Source: Gryganskiella cystojenkinii
Lineage: Eukaryota > Mortierellomycota > Mortierellomycetes > Mortierellales > Mortierellaceae
Direction: 5' to 3'
NCBI GenBank assembly: GCA_015852425.1
Contig: JAAAIG010000500.1
Span: forward strand, 3,535 to 22,105
DNA: 18,571 bases
Shown: positions 1 to 9,437 of the stretch, one piece after another
How positions within the stretch are numbered: position 1 is the first letter of the stretch
How the letters are laid out: each line of letters opens with the position of its first letter
Position numbers and translations under genes: made by a program
The notes under the pieces: model-generated
The model's input: the letters and a program-made list of their open reading frames with translations, nothing else
Told to the model about the DNA's origin: nothing
The model's database searches: none

Positions 1-607
1 ATTTACCATCAATAACACTTCGGATCGCATCCTGAACTTCTACTGGGATCTCGACCTGTCCGATACGTTTCCGTCCATATTCCGCTTCCTTGGACCCTCG
101 TTGATGTGGTTCTTGATGACTGTCTTCCAGATCTGCATCCACTCCGGCGGCCATTGCAGCATCCCTTGCAGCTTTGGTCTCACCCGTGACTCGGTCGTCT
201 CGAGGGATCATCTTGACGTTGCCTTGCTTATCTAGAAAGATGATCATGTTGGGATCGTATTCTGTGACCTCTTGGAATTTGGCGAGCTTGAATCCGTTCG
301 GTAACTTGACCCTGGGCTCAAGTTCCGATTTGAATTTTGGGGACTTCTTGACCACGGTACTCTTTGAAGATGCAGAAGTAGCGCTGGATAATGATGGTGA
401 TGCAATTGCAGCACTTGGAGGAAGTGTCCATGTAGGTGCCCTGGGAGTCAAGGGTCGAGAGCGCGCTGCCCTGACATAACCACGAAGTTGTTGATGAGTG
501 CTGTTGCGTAAAGACAGTCCTGCAAACCGGTCGAGAAGTGCATATGTAGGGGCTCCTCGCGAGAGTTGGGTCCGGCCAGTCCCGAGAAGGTTTTGCAATG
601 CCGCCAT
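1..607 (-). CDS. 5' part of a probable mitochondrial protein gene; possibly Rsm22/METTL17-like (runs off left edge)
   Basis: An open frame of 202 codons starts at an ATG at 607-605 (MAALQNLLGTGRTQLSRG...) directly after an in-frame TGA, and stays open to the window edge. The first ~60 residues are rich in Arg, Ser and Ala with almost no acid, as in a mitochondrial presequence. A Ser/Ala-rich linker follows, then a well-folded-looking stretch (KLPNGFKLAKFQEVTEYDPN, then FLDKQGNVKMIPRDD). The last visible part, YGRKRIGQVEIPVEVQDAIR, resembles the start of the Rsm22/METTL17 family, methyltransferase-like proteins that assist assembly of the mitochondrial small ribosomal subunit. That resemblance is from memory and the diagnostic domain lies outside the window, so the family is tentative; reading frame and mitochondrial targeting are better supported. 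The gene begins about 180 bp downstream of the GRC3 stop on the same strand. Confidence 0.6.
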   Translation of the reverse strand, partial: MAALQNLLGTGRTQLSRGAPTYALLDRFAGLSLRNSTHQQLRGYVRAARSRPLTPRAPTWTLPPSAAIASPSLSSATSASSKSTVVKKSPKFKSELEPRVKLPNGFKLAKFQEVTEYDPNMIIFLDKQGNVKMIPRDDRVTGETKAARDAAMAAGVDADLEDSHQEPHQRGSKEAEYGRKRIGQVEIPVEVQDAIRSVIDGK

Positions 608-785
608 TCAGAAATGTCCAAAAAAAAAGGTGAGTAGACAAAGGAGAGGGAAATGGGGGGAATGCAATGGAGAAAAGGGAAAAGACCTCCGAAGGAACCT
701 TTGCCCAAAAAAGAAAAATCCGAACAATAGTGACTGCCTTTTGTCTTCCCTCGTTTTGGTGATAGTTTGGTGGCAACATCTTTTT

Positions 786-791
786 TTTATT
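786..791 (-). promoter_or_regulatory. AATAAA poly(A) signal overlapping the GRC3 stop codon
   Basis: On the minus strand the coding end reads CAA TAA AAA, so AATAAA spans the stop codon TAA (789-787). This fits the short 180-bp gap to the next gene on the same strand. Confidence 0.5.
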
Positions 792-3700
792 GAAGTCGCT
801 TACGACCCAGGTTCTTTCTGGTGACTTTAGCATCCGCACCCATGATCTTGACCGGACCTGCAAATCCCCCAGTTCCAAGTCTCGGCGACATATCCCCAGG
901 AGACTGAGCACCACCAAATCCTGCAAACGACGATGACGACATATTTGCAGCCTCATAGTTCAAGTATGGCACATTCTTCCAGGGGACGCCTGCGACACCT
1001 GGAACCGTGTTTGTTGTACTGTTGTCCTCATTATGATCCAAGCTGGCATGAATCGGCATATGAATTGCACCTTTCACAATCCCATTGCACTGTTCCAGTT
1101 TCGAGATCGGGATCGGTGTCAACAGATGCAATGTACGAGTAGCAGGTTGAATACTCCGGATGATCGCCAGTCCGTGGCAGGTCGTGTGTTCGGGTGGTGG
1201 TGGAGGAAATAATCCAAGCGGGAAATAATTCGGTGCATTTGAGGTAGGTTCTGCGGTAGCGGATTCACTCTTGGGACTCGGGTCCTTATCACCCGTCAGG
1301 GCCACGAGACTCGAGTTCAGGACATGGAGGATTTGGCTGGGTGGGACTTGATCAAATAGGATCCAGATCCCCTTGGCGTTCGCCCAGTCCCAGCACCAGG
1401 GTCGACGGACCACCAGTGCTTGCGTAAAGTCCCAGACCGGATTATCGTTCAAGTATCCTCCTCTTGTAATCGAAGACTCGGCAATAGTCTCCTGCTTGAG
1501 GTAAAAATACGACAGCAGTGCCAACGCGCGATGATCTGCTGGATGGTACTTTGTAAACGGTGACAGGTTGTTCTCATCCTCGAGAACCACCGCTGCGATG
1601 TACTTGAATTGAGGTGGGTTGCGTTTCGCCAGAGCCGCTTGTTCCTTCATGGTTCCGAAAAACGTCTGTGGCAGGTTTGACTCGCCATTGGAGGGAGAAT
1701 GGAACCCAAAGATGAATGACGGAACCGTGAAATGGATCAGTTGCAATAACAAGTCGTATCCCATGCCTTTGATCCATCCCTGCGTATTAATAATTAAGGG
1801 TATATGCTCGTCCTCATCGTCGTCACTGTGATACTCGTCCTCCTCTTCGTCATCTGCCCAGGCACGGGTATGGGAGACTTCACGGTAGTAGGTCCTGACC
1901 AGTTCCTGAATGCACGCCATGTAATAGTCCGGATCATCCCTTGGTGTGCTGTTGCCGACAAAGAAGGCTCGGTAAGGCTGTCGTGGATGTGTGAATGGTG
2001 CACCCAGAGCCGGTGTTTCGACCACATGAAGCGCGACCATGCCTACTGGCGTGAACTCTGACTGTCCTACATCACACTCAATGAATGCAACCTTGCGGTA
2101 TCTATTTTTTTTTTTACATCAGGTAACGCAACAGCACAGTTGTTGAATATATTAGCAAATACGTCAAGCGCATACTCTTTTCTTAATCATTCCTAGAACG
2201 AACACATCCAGAGTATGGTCATTACCTGTTCAGCATGCTGTTGATGATAAGTCTTGAAAACGTTGATTTGCCCATCTTCTTGCCACCACAGACGACCGCC
2301 ACTGGTGGTTTCTTGACTCGGTTCCCATTCTCATCCACAGTTGCGTCCAGGAGAGCCTTCATCGCCGTCTGCCAGGTACTGGGAATTTGCATGGCAGCAA
2401 TGCTATCCTTGGGTTCCAAAATAGGATGAAAACCCGCCAGACTCGTCTCGAATCGGACCATGGCCTGTTTCTCTTCATCCTCATTGCCCCGAACGCGTTG
2501 TTGTTTGATGGTCAGGATTCCCTTGAACAAAGGAACGACCTTTTCGATCCCAAGAATACCACAGCCGGCTGCAGATTGAATCGCGAGGACGGTATCAAAA
2601 TCCTGAACCGTGAGCATGGTCAAGAGTTGTGCCAGTTGGTACTTTAGTTCCCGAGGTGTTGGGAACGTCCTTTGAGGGACGAGTTTCTCTCGTTGAGATC
2701 CTGCAAGACCGATCGATTCAATAACGGCGAGGGCGTGGGTTCTTGGGGACATTATGCTGAAAGACGAGATTGACGTGAGATCCAGAGGTTCCTTGTCGAA
2801 GGGTCGTTGCTTATTTTGACCTTTTTTAGAGCGAGTCTTGTCTGCAGTTCCTGACATGATGTATCCGATTGCGGTGGAGTGTCCGATGATTGGGATGATA
2901 TTGGCGCATCCTTGGAACACCAGGGTCTAATAAGAAACATGGGAAAGCGAGAAGCCTTGTAAGTCCATGGTATCTTCTTTCCCTAATGCTGACAGTCGAG
3001 AGTCCTACTATACCTCGCCTCTGTGCAATCCAACGAGAACGACGTTTGGGAACCCTGGTGTCGCTGCCGTGGGAAGGTACGCGATATTATAGCGCGTGGG
3101 TCTAAACGATGACACTGACTGAGGATCCAGGTACACCCTTAAAAACCAGAATTAAAGAAATGAACGCTCATTAGTTCAAGCTGAGCAGACTCGAAAGATC
3201 AAGTACTTTTTTTTTATCGGAATAGATTCCATCCATTTGACACACATACTTGCGCTCGCGCCTTTCGTAATGAGGCGCACTCGGTGTTGTTGTACCACTG
3301 TTGCCTGAGTGCCCTTTAGTAGCCTCGTCTTGGTCCTGATCCTCTGCATCGCCATCACTGCTGTCACTGTCGCTGTCACTCTCGCCGCTCTCTAACGACG
3401 CCTTCTCATCGTCCTCTACGTCGAGGTTATCTGCTGGGACATGTTGCTCTTCGACCTCAGGTGTGGATCTGGTACTGGGATTACTGATCTCCAAGAGCTT
3501 TTGTCTCCGAGCGGCGATCGCGCTGAGAGGAGCCGCTGGGGAAGGTGGTATTGAGGTTGCAGTAATAGTCGTTGTTGTGGTAGTGATGCTGGTGACTGCA
3601 GACACTTCAGCTGTCGACGAAGAGCTTGCTAAAAAAACAGGTATAAAAAACAGTAGGAAGAGATGGACACAGTTTCAGTAATGCATTCAGCTGCGGATGA

Positions 3701-3797
3701 AGCACTGAGAGTCAAAGTCACAAGTCACTTTTTTTTCTCCCATCTCAATGTCCTTGTCTTTCATACCCGTCTTTTGCTTCTTGGCTTTCGGAGGCAT
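787..3797 (-). CDS. GRC3: Polynucleotide 5'-hydroxyl-kinase GRC3 (NOL9 family), five exons
   Basis: GRC3/NOL9 phosphorylates the 5'-OH end made by Las1 cleavage of ITS2 during 27S/32S pre-rRNA processing in the nucleolus. Proposed exons: 3797-3722, 3628-3207, 3118-3014, 2926-2226 and 2101-787. They join in frame to 872 residues. Residues 1-25 are Lys-rich (MPPKAKKQKTG, a likely nuclear signal). About 27-160 is a disordered, acidic Ser/Thr tail. Residues ~167-240 match the family N-terminal domain (VVLVGLHRGE / TLVFQGCANIIPIIGH). The kinase P-loop GGKKMGKST is at about 415-423, followed by ECDVGQSEFTPVG at 443-455 and INTQGWIKGMG. An acidic insertion (DDEEEDEYHSDDDEDEH) lies between the kinase motifs and the C-terminal domain, which ends in a basic tail (RKNLGRKRLQ). 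Introns 2-4 have sound GT-AG borders with matching phases. The first exon rests on one weak donor (GTGACT at 3721) chosen because it alone keeps the phase. The TAA stop sits inside an AATAAA signal. Confidence 0.9.
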
Positions 3798-4012
3798 TGT
3801 CGGATGAATGCAGTTATATGGAAACGCACAGCGAGGACGCATGTGTCTGCCAACAAGCCCTTTACTTCTTTTTTTTTCGTTCGTATTTGGGGGTGGCTTG
3901 GAAACACAGTCACGAAACGCCACCAATCTGATATGCTCGGGACATGGAGGTTGTCGCGCGTATTGTTCAAATGCTTCTTCACTTTCCTTCCCATATCCCA
4001 CTTTTACCTTCG

Positions 4013-4213
4013 TTCCTCAACGTTATTTCATCATTGCGATGTTTGCTCCTGTTGATATCACTGCATCCATTGAATCGGTCGCTGTCACAAACCTGGCAGA
4101 TCCCAACTGAGCCGTTCCGCCACTCTCCACCCGCCCTGACACGCAATTCTCTTAGGTCGGACGGCTGGCCCGTTACATCGAGTAATCGGTCTTGTATTGT
4201 GGGTCGTGGTTCC
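4013..4213 (+). repeat. Cassette copy 1, shorter and diverged (paralog of 5720-6001)
   Basis: Positions 4013-4107 align without gaps to 5720-5814 with about 13 mismatches in 95 by hand count. They include the leader TTCCTCAACGTTATTTC, an ATG at 4039 and the start of a reading frame. The right end (TTGTATTGTGGGTCGTGGTTCC, ending at 4213) matches the right end of copy 2. The middle is shorter and not clearly alignable. The frame from 4039 gives MFAPVDITASIESVAVTNLA then DPN and a TGA at 4108-4110, against a 75-codon frame in copy 2. This looks like a decayed paralog with an internal deletion. Confidence 0.75.
4039..4110 (+). pseudogene. Truncated 23-codon paralog of the 5746-5973 reading frame
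   Basis: It starts MFAPVDITAS and ends ...NLADPN with TGA just where copy 2 continues into its GC-rich part. Similarity covers both the leader before the ATG and the coding start, so this is a duplicated gene start rather than chance. It is too short to call functional, and nothing beyond the stop reads on in the copy 2 frame. Confidence 0.5.
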
Positions 4214-4900
4214 AAGTTTCCTTCCTGAAACATGACCTCCATTTGATACCTTTACCACCAAGAGCATTCGGACGGAAGAGGAATTGTGCTCAGTTACTGC
4301 ATTGGAATGTTCCCTTCTCTCCATACGACCATACTACGACATCCTGCCCTTTCAACTCGTGGCATGCAGCCTGCTCGTATCTGGATCATGCACTACCACA
4401 CGATCCGCATAGGACAAGACCTTGGACCTGCCATGTCTAGAGACACTCCACTTGCTGGTCTGCTGATTGTGTGTGCTGTTTGCGTGCTGGCATGCTGAAA
4501 TGTTGCTGTTTGCCGAAAGGGTCTTGAAATTTTCTTCGTGTAACCCTAGCTAGGAGCAAGAAACCTTACTCATATTACACGAAGCAATCAAACCATATTG
4601 GAGTACAGTCAACACCAAATTATTGTGATGGTTCAGATTGATCGTTGAGTCCAAACAGTCAATATCGTCAGCCAAAAAGTATCCAAATGCAACCCATGAA
4701 TACCGTTGAATGAGGCCGATTTTCTTGGAAGAGCGGCCAAGCCCCCCCAACACACCTCCAGATTAACATATTAACATCCGCAGTAGACTATGTTGCCTCT
4801 TGATCTTTGCAGAGTCTGAAGGTTACGTTTTCTGGGTGACCCCAGGATGCTGTTTCTCTTCGTGTTTCGATTCTCAGAGTCAGGCCGCATTGTCCCTCGA
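4214..4900. other. Gene-poor spacer
   Basis: There is no convincing reading frame on either strand. The frames present are short and lack codon bias or recognisable motifs. The left end follows cassette copy 1, and the right end is the likely promoter of the small secreted protein gene. Confidence 0.45.
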
Positions 4901-4903
4901 CCC

Positions 4904-4912
4904 TTTATAAAT
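4904..4912 (+). promoter_or_regulatory. TATA box of the small secreted protein gene
   Basis: TTTATAAAT lies about 166 bp before the ATG at 5070 and about 65 bp before the donor of the presumed 5'-UTR intron. It is followed by a CT-rich stretch (CCTCTCCTTCTTCC), a usual arrangement at strongly expressed fungal genes. Confidence 0.5.
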
Positions 4913-4969
4913 AAAGGTCTCCATTCCCATCCTCTCCTTCTTCCTCAGTACTCTGCATCCGAAAACAAG

Positions 4970-5069
4970 GTAAGTAAGCTCCCCTCCCCACACCCCACCC
5001 ACCTATACTGTCTTTTTGAGCTATTCTGGATCTCATTCATTTTTTCCTCTCAACGCGATAATTATCAAG
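4970..5069 (+). other. Probable 5'-UTR intron ending directly at the start codon
   Basis: A strong donor (CAAG|GTAAGT) at 4970 pairs with a pyrimidine-rich stretch and an acceptor TTATCAAG ending at 5069, immediately before ATG 5070. The length of 100 nt fits the other introns here. An earlier acceptor near 5019 is possible. Confidence 0.45.
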
Positions 5070-5324
5070 ATGAAATATAATTACACCATCTCATTGATAG
5101 TCTTGTTGGCACTGGCTTTTTCAGCTCAGTCACTTCCAACTCCAAGTCTGCCCATATTGCCCTGCATCCAAGCTAGGGCTGAGGTTGCTGTGGCACAGAT
5201 CGCGCTTAGTCTTGCACAGGCTGCTTTAAAGTTCATTCCCACTCTGGCGAATCAGAATAATTTTGATAAGGCTATCCTAAGACTCCAAGCTGCACAAAAA
5301 GCCGAGCGCTTAAATTGTACGTAA
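5070..5324 (+). CDS. Small secreted Ala/Leu-rich helical protein (84 aa)
   Basis: The frame starts at ATG 5070 in a good context (ATCAAGATG). A clear signal peptide covers residues 1-21 (MKYNYTISLIVLLALAFSAQS), with cleavage likely before LPTP. The mature part of about 63 residues has a Pro-rich start (LPTPSLPILP), then amphipathic helical sequence rich in Ala, Leu and Gln. It has exactly two cysteines, Cys32 near its start and Cys83 near its end, which could close a helical hairpin with one disulfide. I do not recognise the family. The upstream TATA box and 5'-UTR intron and the downstream AATAAA support an expressed gene. A GTACGT just before the stop could be a donor giving a longer protein. 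A role in secretion or in contact with other organisms is possible but inferred only from size and signal peptide. Confidence 0.7.
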   Translation: MKYNYTISLIVLLALAFSAQSLPTPSLPILPCIQARAEVAVAQIALSLAQAALKFIPTLANQNNFDKAILRLQAAQKAERLNCT

Positions 5325-5719
5325 CTTCATCTCCATCTCCGTCTTGATTTCCATCTCCATAATGCCTAAGTCTGTGTAGGTTGGGATCTTCCATTGTTTC
5401 GTGGTAGCCTTTCCTTACATTTAGTTACACAAATAAACTCTTCACCAACTTCATTCGCTTCCTCAAAGCGTCACTTTGCAGGATACGTTAATAGTGTAAT
5501 AGTCACCCAATCTCCCCTGGAGATGTAGCTTCTTTCTAGCAGGGCGGCTGATTTGTATAACGACAAAAAAAATGACCAAAAATTACTGTATATCGTTCCC
5601 ACACTTCGGGTGTTTATACATATAGTTTTTAGTTCTTCCCTCTCCCTCATCAACACTCGTGAATTGAAGAAAACAACAGCTGTACCTAACACCACTTCTA
5701 CATTCCGCGTTTGCCCTCC
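5325..5719. other. 3'-UTR of the secreted protein gene and spacer
   Basis: This stretch begins with a CATCTCC-rich segment just after the stop and contains a plus-strand AATAAA at 5432-5437, about 108 nt after the stop, a likely poly(A) signal. No other supported gene is seen before the second cassette at 5720. Confidence 0.4.
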
Positions 5720-6001
5720 TTCCTCAACGTTATTTCCTTATTGCCATGTCTACTCCAGTTGATATCACTGCATCCGCTGCATCGGTCGCCACCCCAAACC
5801 TGGCAGATCCCAACCATACCAACGCAACCGCCGTTACTATCGCCCCCCGTGCCGCCCGCATCGAATTCGAAAATATCGAGCAGCCGCTCCAGCAGATTGC
5901 CACTAATAACGGCGACGCCGACGTCGTCACCATTGCCGAGCAGCTCCACTGCAACAACAATCACATCGAATAGTCATGGTTGTATTGTGGGTCGTGGTTC
6001 C
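5720..6001 (+). repeat. Cassette copy 2, with a longer reading frame
   Basis: This copy shares its first 95 bp (leader plus coding start) and its last ~22 bp with 4013-4213, in the same orientation about 1.7 kb apart. It is 282 bp against 201 bp for copy 1. Because the shared start includes non-coding leader, the duplicated unit was DNA rather than just a conserved protein domain. No terminal inverted repeats were seen. Confidence 0.7.
5746..5973 (+). CDS. Small hypothetical protein (75 aa) of the duplicated cassette
   Basis: It starts at ATG 5746 with MSTPVDITASAASVATPNLA and ends in a TAG at 5971-5973. From about codon 25 on, most third positions are C or G (GCC, CGC, GAC, CAG), unlike the AT-richer flanks, which suggests real or recently real coding sequence. 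The second half (FENIEQPLQQIATNNGDADV) is acidic, Gln/Asn-rich and likely helical. No known domain is recognised. It may be the N-terminal piece of a larger protein cut short by the stop. The partner copy at 4039 is more decayed. Confidence 0.45.
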   Translation: MSTPVDITASAASVATPNLADPNHTNATAVTIAPRAARIEFENIEQPLQQIATNNGDADVVTIAEQLHCNNNHIE

Positions 6002-6331
6002 TCGTGATCTTCTATCAAGAAATTGGCCAATAACTTGAACACTTGCCGCGAGGATGTTGTATCAAGTCTTACTCCTAAAAGATGATCTCCCATTGAAAAA
6101 TATATTATTTTGTAATACCGCCCCCTCTCACCACCAAGATCACAGGTATGCGGAGAAGTTGTTGAATGTCTGCAGGTTTGCTGAATGGCTGAATATCTGA
6201 AAGAGCATATTTTTTTTAGCAAACCAGTACACCCGTAAGTAGCAAGACTCTTGCCCTCGTTTGCGGGTCTCGAGATCATGTTGTACCACGCCCGGGAGAA
6301 TTCGTTAATCCTTTGATTTTATTGTCAAAGA
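6002..6331. other. Intergenic spacer with 3' end of the monooxygenase gene
   Basis: No supported gene is seen here. A minus-strand AATAAA (plus-strand TTTATT at 6318-6323) lies 9 nt after the monooxygenase stop. It sits in the loop of a short inverted repeat, CTTTGA (6311-6316) and TCAAAG (6325-6330). Confidence 0.45.
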
Positions 6332-8495
6332 TTAAACTGCAAATGTGCTCGAAGATTTGTTCTTATTCTGTCCCTCTTGCTCCTCCAAGTATCGAACGGA
6401 TGGTTGTTGTGGAAGGACCGGTCCCGTGCCACGGAATGGTATCTGAGGTAAAAAGTTTGCCAGGGGTCGATATGCCGAGGTCTTGCCCAGGTTATTCTTG
6501 ATGACCGACTTGGGCAGGTAATTCAAGAAGATGGCTCTCATAATCTTCTCTGACCAATTCAATCCACCGACCACTTTGGCCACCATTTTGCTGTTGTCGT
6601 ATTGTTGCTTGGCATGCTGGTTAAAGAATGGGAAAAAGAAAAATGAAATAGGGCCACAGACGCAAATTAGCTGTGATGATGACTAGGGAAGTAACCGATC
6701 TAATACAGGACTTGAGAGAAAACGGTTACGGTTAATTGGAAACGGTTTCATTTAGGCACTCACAATGTATCGTTGGTCGTAATAGCTCTGAAAAGCTGCG
6801 GTGATGCTTTTTTGAGTGTTGTCCTTGAGGTCATAGAGGCAATTGGCGAGGATCACGGCGTCCTGAAGAGCATTCACGGCGCCTATAATTTTACATGGCC
6901 AAAGCGTGTGTTAGATATGATGCGACTTTGCACATGACGCAAGAGGATCTCGTTTAATCGATAAACGTCGCTTGCCTTGTCCAGCAGCCGGAAGCATCTT
7001 ATGTGGAATAGAAAAACAAACACATTGAACGGTTAGACGAAAGTGGGGGACCATTTTTGACATATCGCTATTATCGTTTGCCATTTTTACCTTGTGGCAT
7101 GCTTCGTGTTGCACATAACGGGCGACAGAGGAGAAAAGTGAGAAACAAAACAAAAAACAGAACTGTCAACAGTCACTCGAGGCAAGGAAAAAGGTAATAG
7201 GTATAGTCAGACCAGTCTCGAATAATCACCATCTCCCACGAGCACCGATCGCTTGTAGAACCAAGTTTCGAACATCTTGTGCTCCAAGTAGACTTTTGAG
7301 ATCATGTCCAAAGGTGTCGCGTCAAAAATTTCACCCATAGTGCCACCGGATGGGATGGGGAAATCGGAGAATTGTCGAATCAAGGGCGCATTCGCCTCGG
7401 GACCCCATTCTGAATTCATGAACCTCTGTTTCTTGGCCTCTGCGACACTCTTGAACTGTACACTACAGACCCATGTTATCCTGTTGTCGGGGAGGTTCAA
7501 CAAGACCCACTAATTTTTTTTCATGGTGAAAAGAATGGGACTCGCGTTAACCAAATTGAGTAAAAAACAGAGCAAAAAAAAGATATAGATCGGAGCGCGT
7601 CGCAAAAAAAAAAAGGAAACTTACACTGAAGGAGGCTCCACCGATAAACTCAGTAACGCAATCCTCATTTTTGAGCTGCGTGTATTTTTCGGGGTCCAAG
7701 GGATTAGTGACGCCTACCATGCAGATGTAGCCTGCCACGAGATCGTCCGAGTCGCTCTTGGGGAGAAGACCTTTGGCAGCCATATCGCTGTAAATACTCT
7801 GTCGTACTGCACTATAGGCGCCATCGGCTCCGACCAATATATCCCCTTGATAGGCTGAATTATCTGAACAATGGATAATGACCTTGTCATCCTTTTCCTC
7901 TACCCTGAGAATCTTTTTGCCGAGACTGATCTTGTTTGGAGGGATTCGACGCAACATCATGTCGTACAGGTCGGGTCGGGCACATACCAAGTTGTAGAAC
8001 CCGGCACTATGAGAAGGGTTTCGTCGTCGATCAGGCCCACACAAAAGTCAAAAAAAGTAGCCCGCTAAAGTTTAACCCGAACATGCACGAACAAGTGAGA
8101 AAGATCCTTACATTTTCTCTTGACTTGCCATCTCAATGGTTCCAATCGTCTTCAACTTTTCGTTACGAAATACAAATCGCTTGATGTTATTCGAGAAGGA
8201 CTGGAGCTCTTCCAGCATACCCAGCTGTTCAAAAACAGGGGTGATTGTAGGACCCAAAACCATTGCGGCTCCTAGAGCAACCAGGTAGCGCATCAGATAA
8301 TCTGGCACGCTTCATTCATATTAGTCACTGTTTTGCCTTTGTCCCTGGTTTCTTACCGAATGGTTTTATTTTGTTTGCACGCTCAAAAATGTGGTATTGG
8401 ATGCCAGCTCGTTCAAGGAGCTGGCCCAACAGCAATCCTCCAAGACCCGCGCCTACAATGATCACGACTGGGGATTCTTTTGGTGAGGAAGACAT
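6332..8495 (-). CDS. FAD-dependent monooxygenase (aromatic-ring hydroxylase-like), eight exons
   Basis: Exons 8495-8357, 8271-8112, 8006-7625, 7509-7230, 7101-7091, 6997-6976, 6882-6764 and 6616-6332 join in frame at every junction to 465 residues. The family (PHBH/UbiH-like class A flavoprotein monooxygenases) uses FAD and NAD(P)H to hydroxylate or epoxidise small substrates. Visible motifs: the Rossmann dinucleotide fold VVIIVGAGLGG (residues 10-20) with Glu38 at the ribose-binding position; CARPDLYDMML (108-118); the GADG fingerprint at 159-162; and the second FAD motif GDACHKMLPAAGQG (319-332) followed by NALQDAVILANCLYDL. No signal peptide or clear C-terminal membrane helix is seen. The substrate cannot be told from sequence, and no biosynthetic cluster partners are visible. 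Introns 4-6 split the second FAD motif; intron 6 has a GC donor. Confidence 0.92.
6883..7229 (-). other. Three-intron cluster around an 11-nt microexon and a 22-nt exon
   Basis: Intron 4 (7229-7102) follows GGA GAT G. An 11-nt exon CATGCCACAAG (7101-7091) supplies Ala-Cys-His-Lys. Intron 5 (7090-6998) starts GTAAAA and ends CATAAG. A 22-nt exon (6997-6976) supplies MLPAAGQ plus one base. Intron 6 (6975-6883) starts GCAAGC and ends ATTATAG. Only this arrangement restores the family motif, and all phases match. CTAAC branch-like motifs occur in introns 5 and 6. Confidence 0.85.
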
Positions 8496-9437
8496 TGTCG
8501 AAAGTTGTCAAATGGCGTGGGGGAGCAGGGTTGAGAGTGCGAGAGTGTGTCCGTGGGTTTTGCAAGTGGAAGGGGTAAAAATCTGCGGGAATGTTGTGTC
8601 TGCGATTGGTATGGAGAGGGTGGAGGAGAGGCAAAGAGAGAGATGAGAAGATGAAGGCCGAAAGAGAACGAAGGCAAAATACAAGGTTTGTCCATTTTTG
8701 AGAGCTTTCCTTGACTCGCTTGGGCGCAATTTTAGACTCTTCTCCCAAACAAACAACTGCACTTTATCTTGCTTTGGCTTCCTTCATGACACGCATCTGC
8801 CAGAAAAACAGAAAAACAGAACATACTCACGCACGCACACACAACAGAAAGAGAAAAAAAGCACAAAGAGAACCCTCAGGAATGTGGTTGTTTGTCAACG
8901 GGTGTTGTAGCCTCTAAAATGTTGAGACTAGTGAGTATTATTTTGCGCGCCAGGAAATTTAGGTGTGCTGGGTTTGCATGGTTCAGCTCCTATCAGTCGC
9001 CGAAGGCAAGAAACATATCTTTTCAAACACTAAATGGACTACCGAGCGAAGGCCTTAATCAAAGGGTAGCCTTGTGCCACCAACCAGGTCCCGAGCCATG
9101 CCATTCTTTGTTTGACATTTATCCGTTCAGCAGTTGGATGCTTTCGAAGTCGTCCGTGAGGTTGTGTGCGTGCCTGTGCTGCCTACTTTGTTTGGAATGT
9201 GAGGAGTCATTGGTTGCCCTCGCCCCCGATAGAATGTATCTTTTGCCTTGGAGCTTTGTTTTTCAAACTGTGGCTAAAATGGCCGTTCTCATCTGCCGGA
9301 GACTCACACTTTTCTGTGCTCACATCGTTCTCTCCATTGTACAGTACTCCTCTTCACCTTTTCACCATTCCCTCTCCGTCAACGCTCGCTTTCTAGCATA
9401 CAACACGCTCAATAGCAACTACATTCACTCTCAACCA
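8496..9437. other. Intergenic region, divergent promoters
   Basis: This lies between the divergently oriented monooxygenase and the transposase-like fragment. It holds purine-rich stretches (8615-8680, 8840-8870). A plus-strand frame is open from 8892 onward, but its first ~180 codons read as low-information Cys/Leu/Ser-rich sequence, so I do not call a gene before 9438. Confidence 0.45.

Noticed and set aside
318..956. 212-codon minus-strand frame spanning the gap between GRC3 and the left-edge gene
   Set aside because: It overlaps the GRC3 C-terminus and the N-terminus of the left-edge gene in a different frame from both and has no plausible protein content.
4286..4498. 70-codon plus-strand frame ending in a hydrophobic stretch (LAGLLIVCAVCVLAC)
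   Set aside because: No codon bias, promoter or homology is seen; a single hydrophobic run is not enough.
7016..7024. Direct splice from the GGAGATG donor to IPHKM without a microexon
   Set aside because: It would need a non-AG acceptor (ATTC|CACATAAG). The 11-nt exon at 7101-7091 gives GT-AG borders and the exact family motif.
8892..9437. N-terminal half of a 356-codon plus-strand frame beginning at a TTG
   Set aside because: The translation is low-information and Cys/Leu-rich, with no Kozak ATG or family likeness; recognisable protein starts only at ATG 9438.
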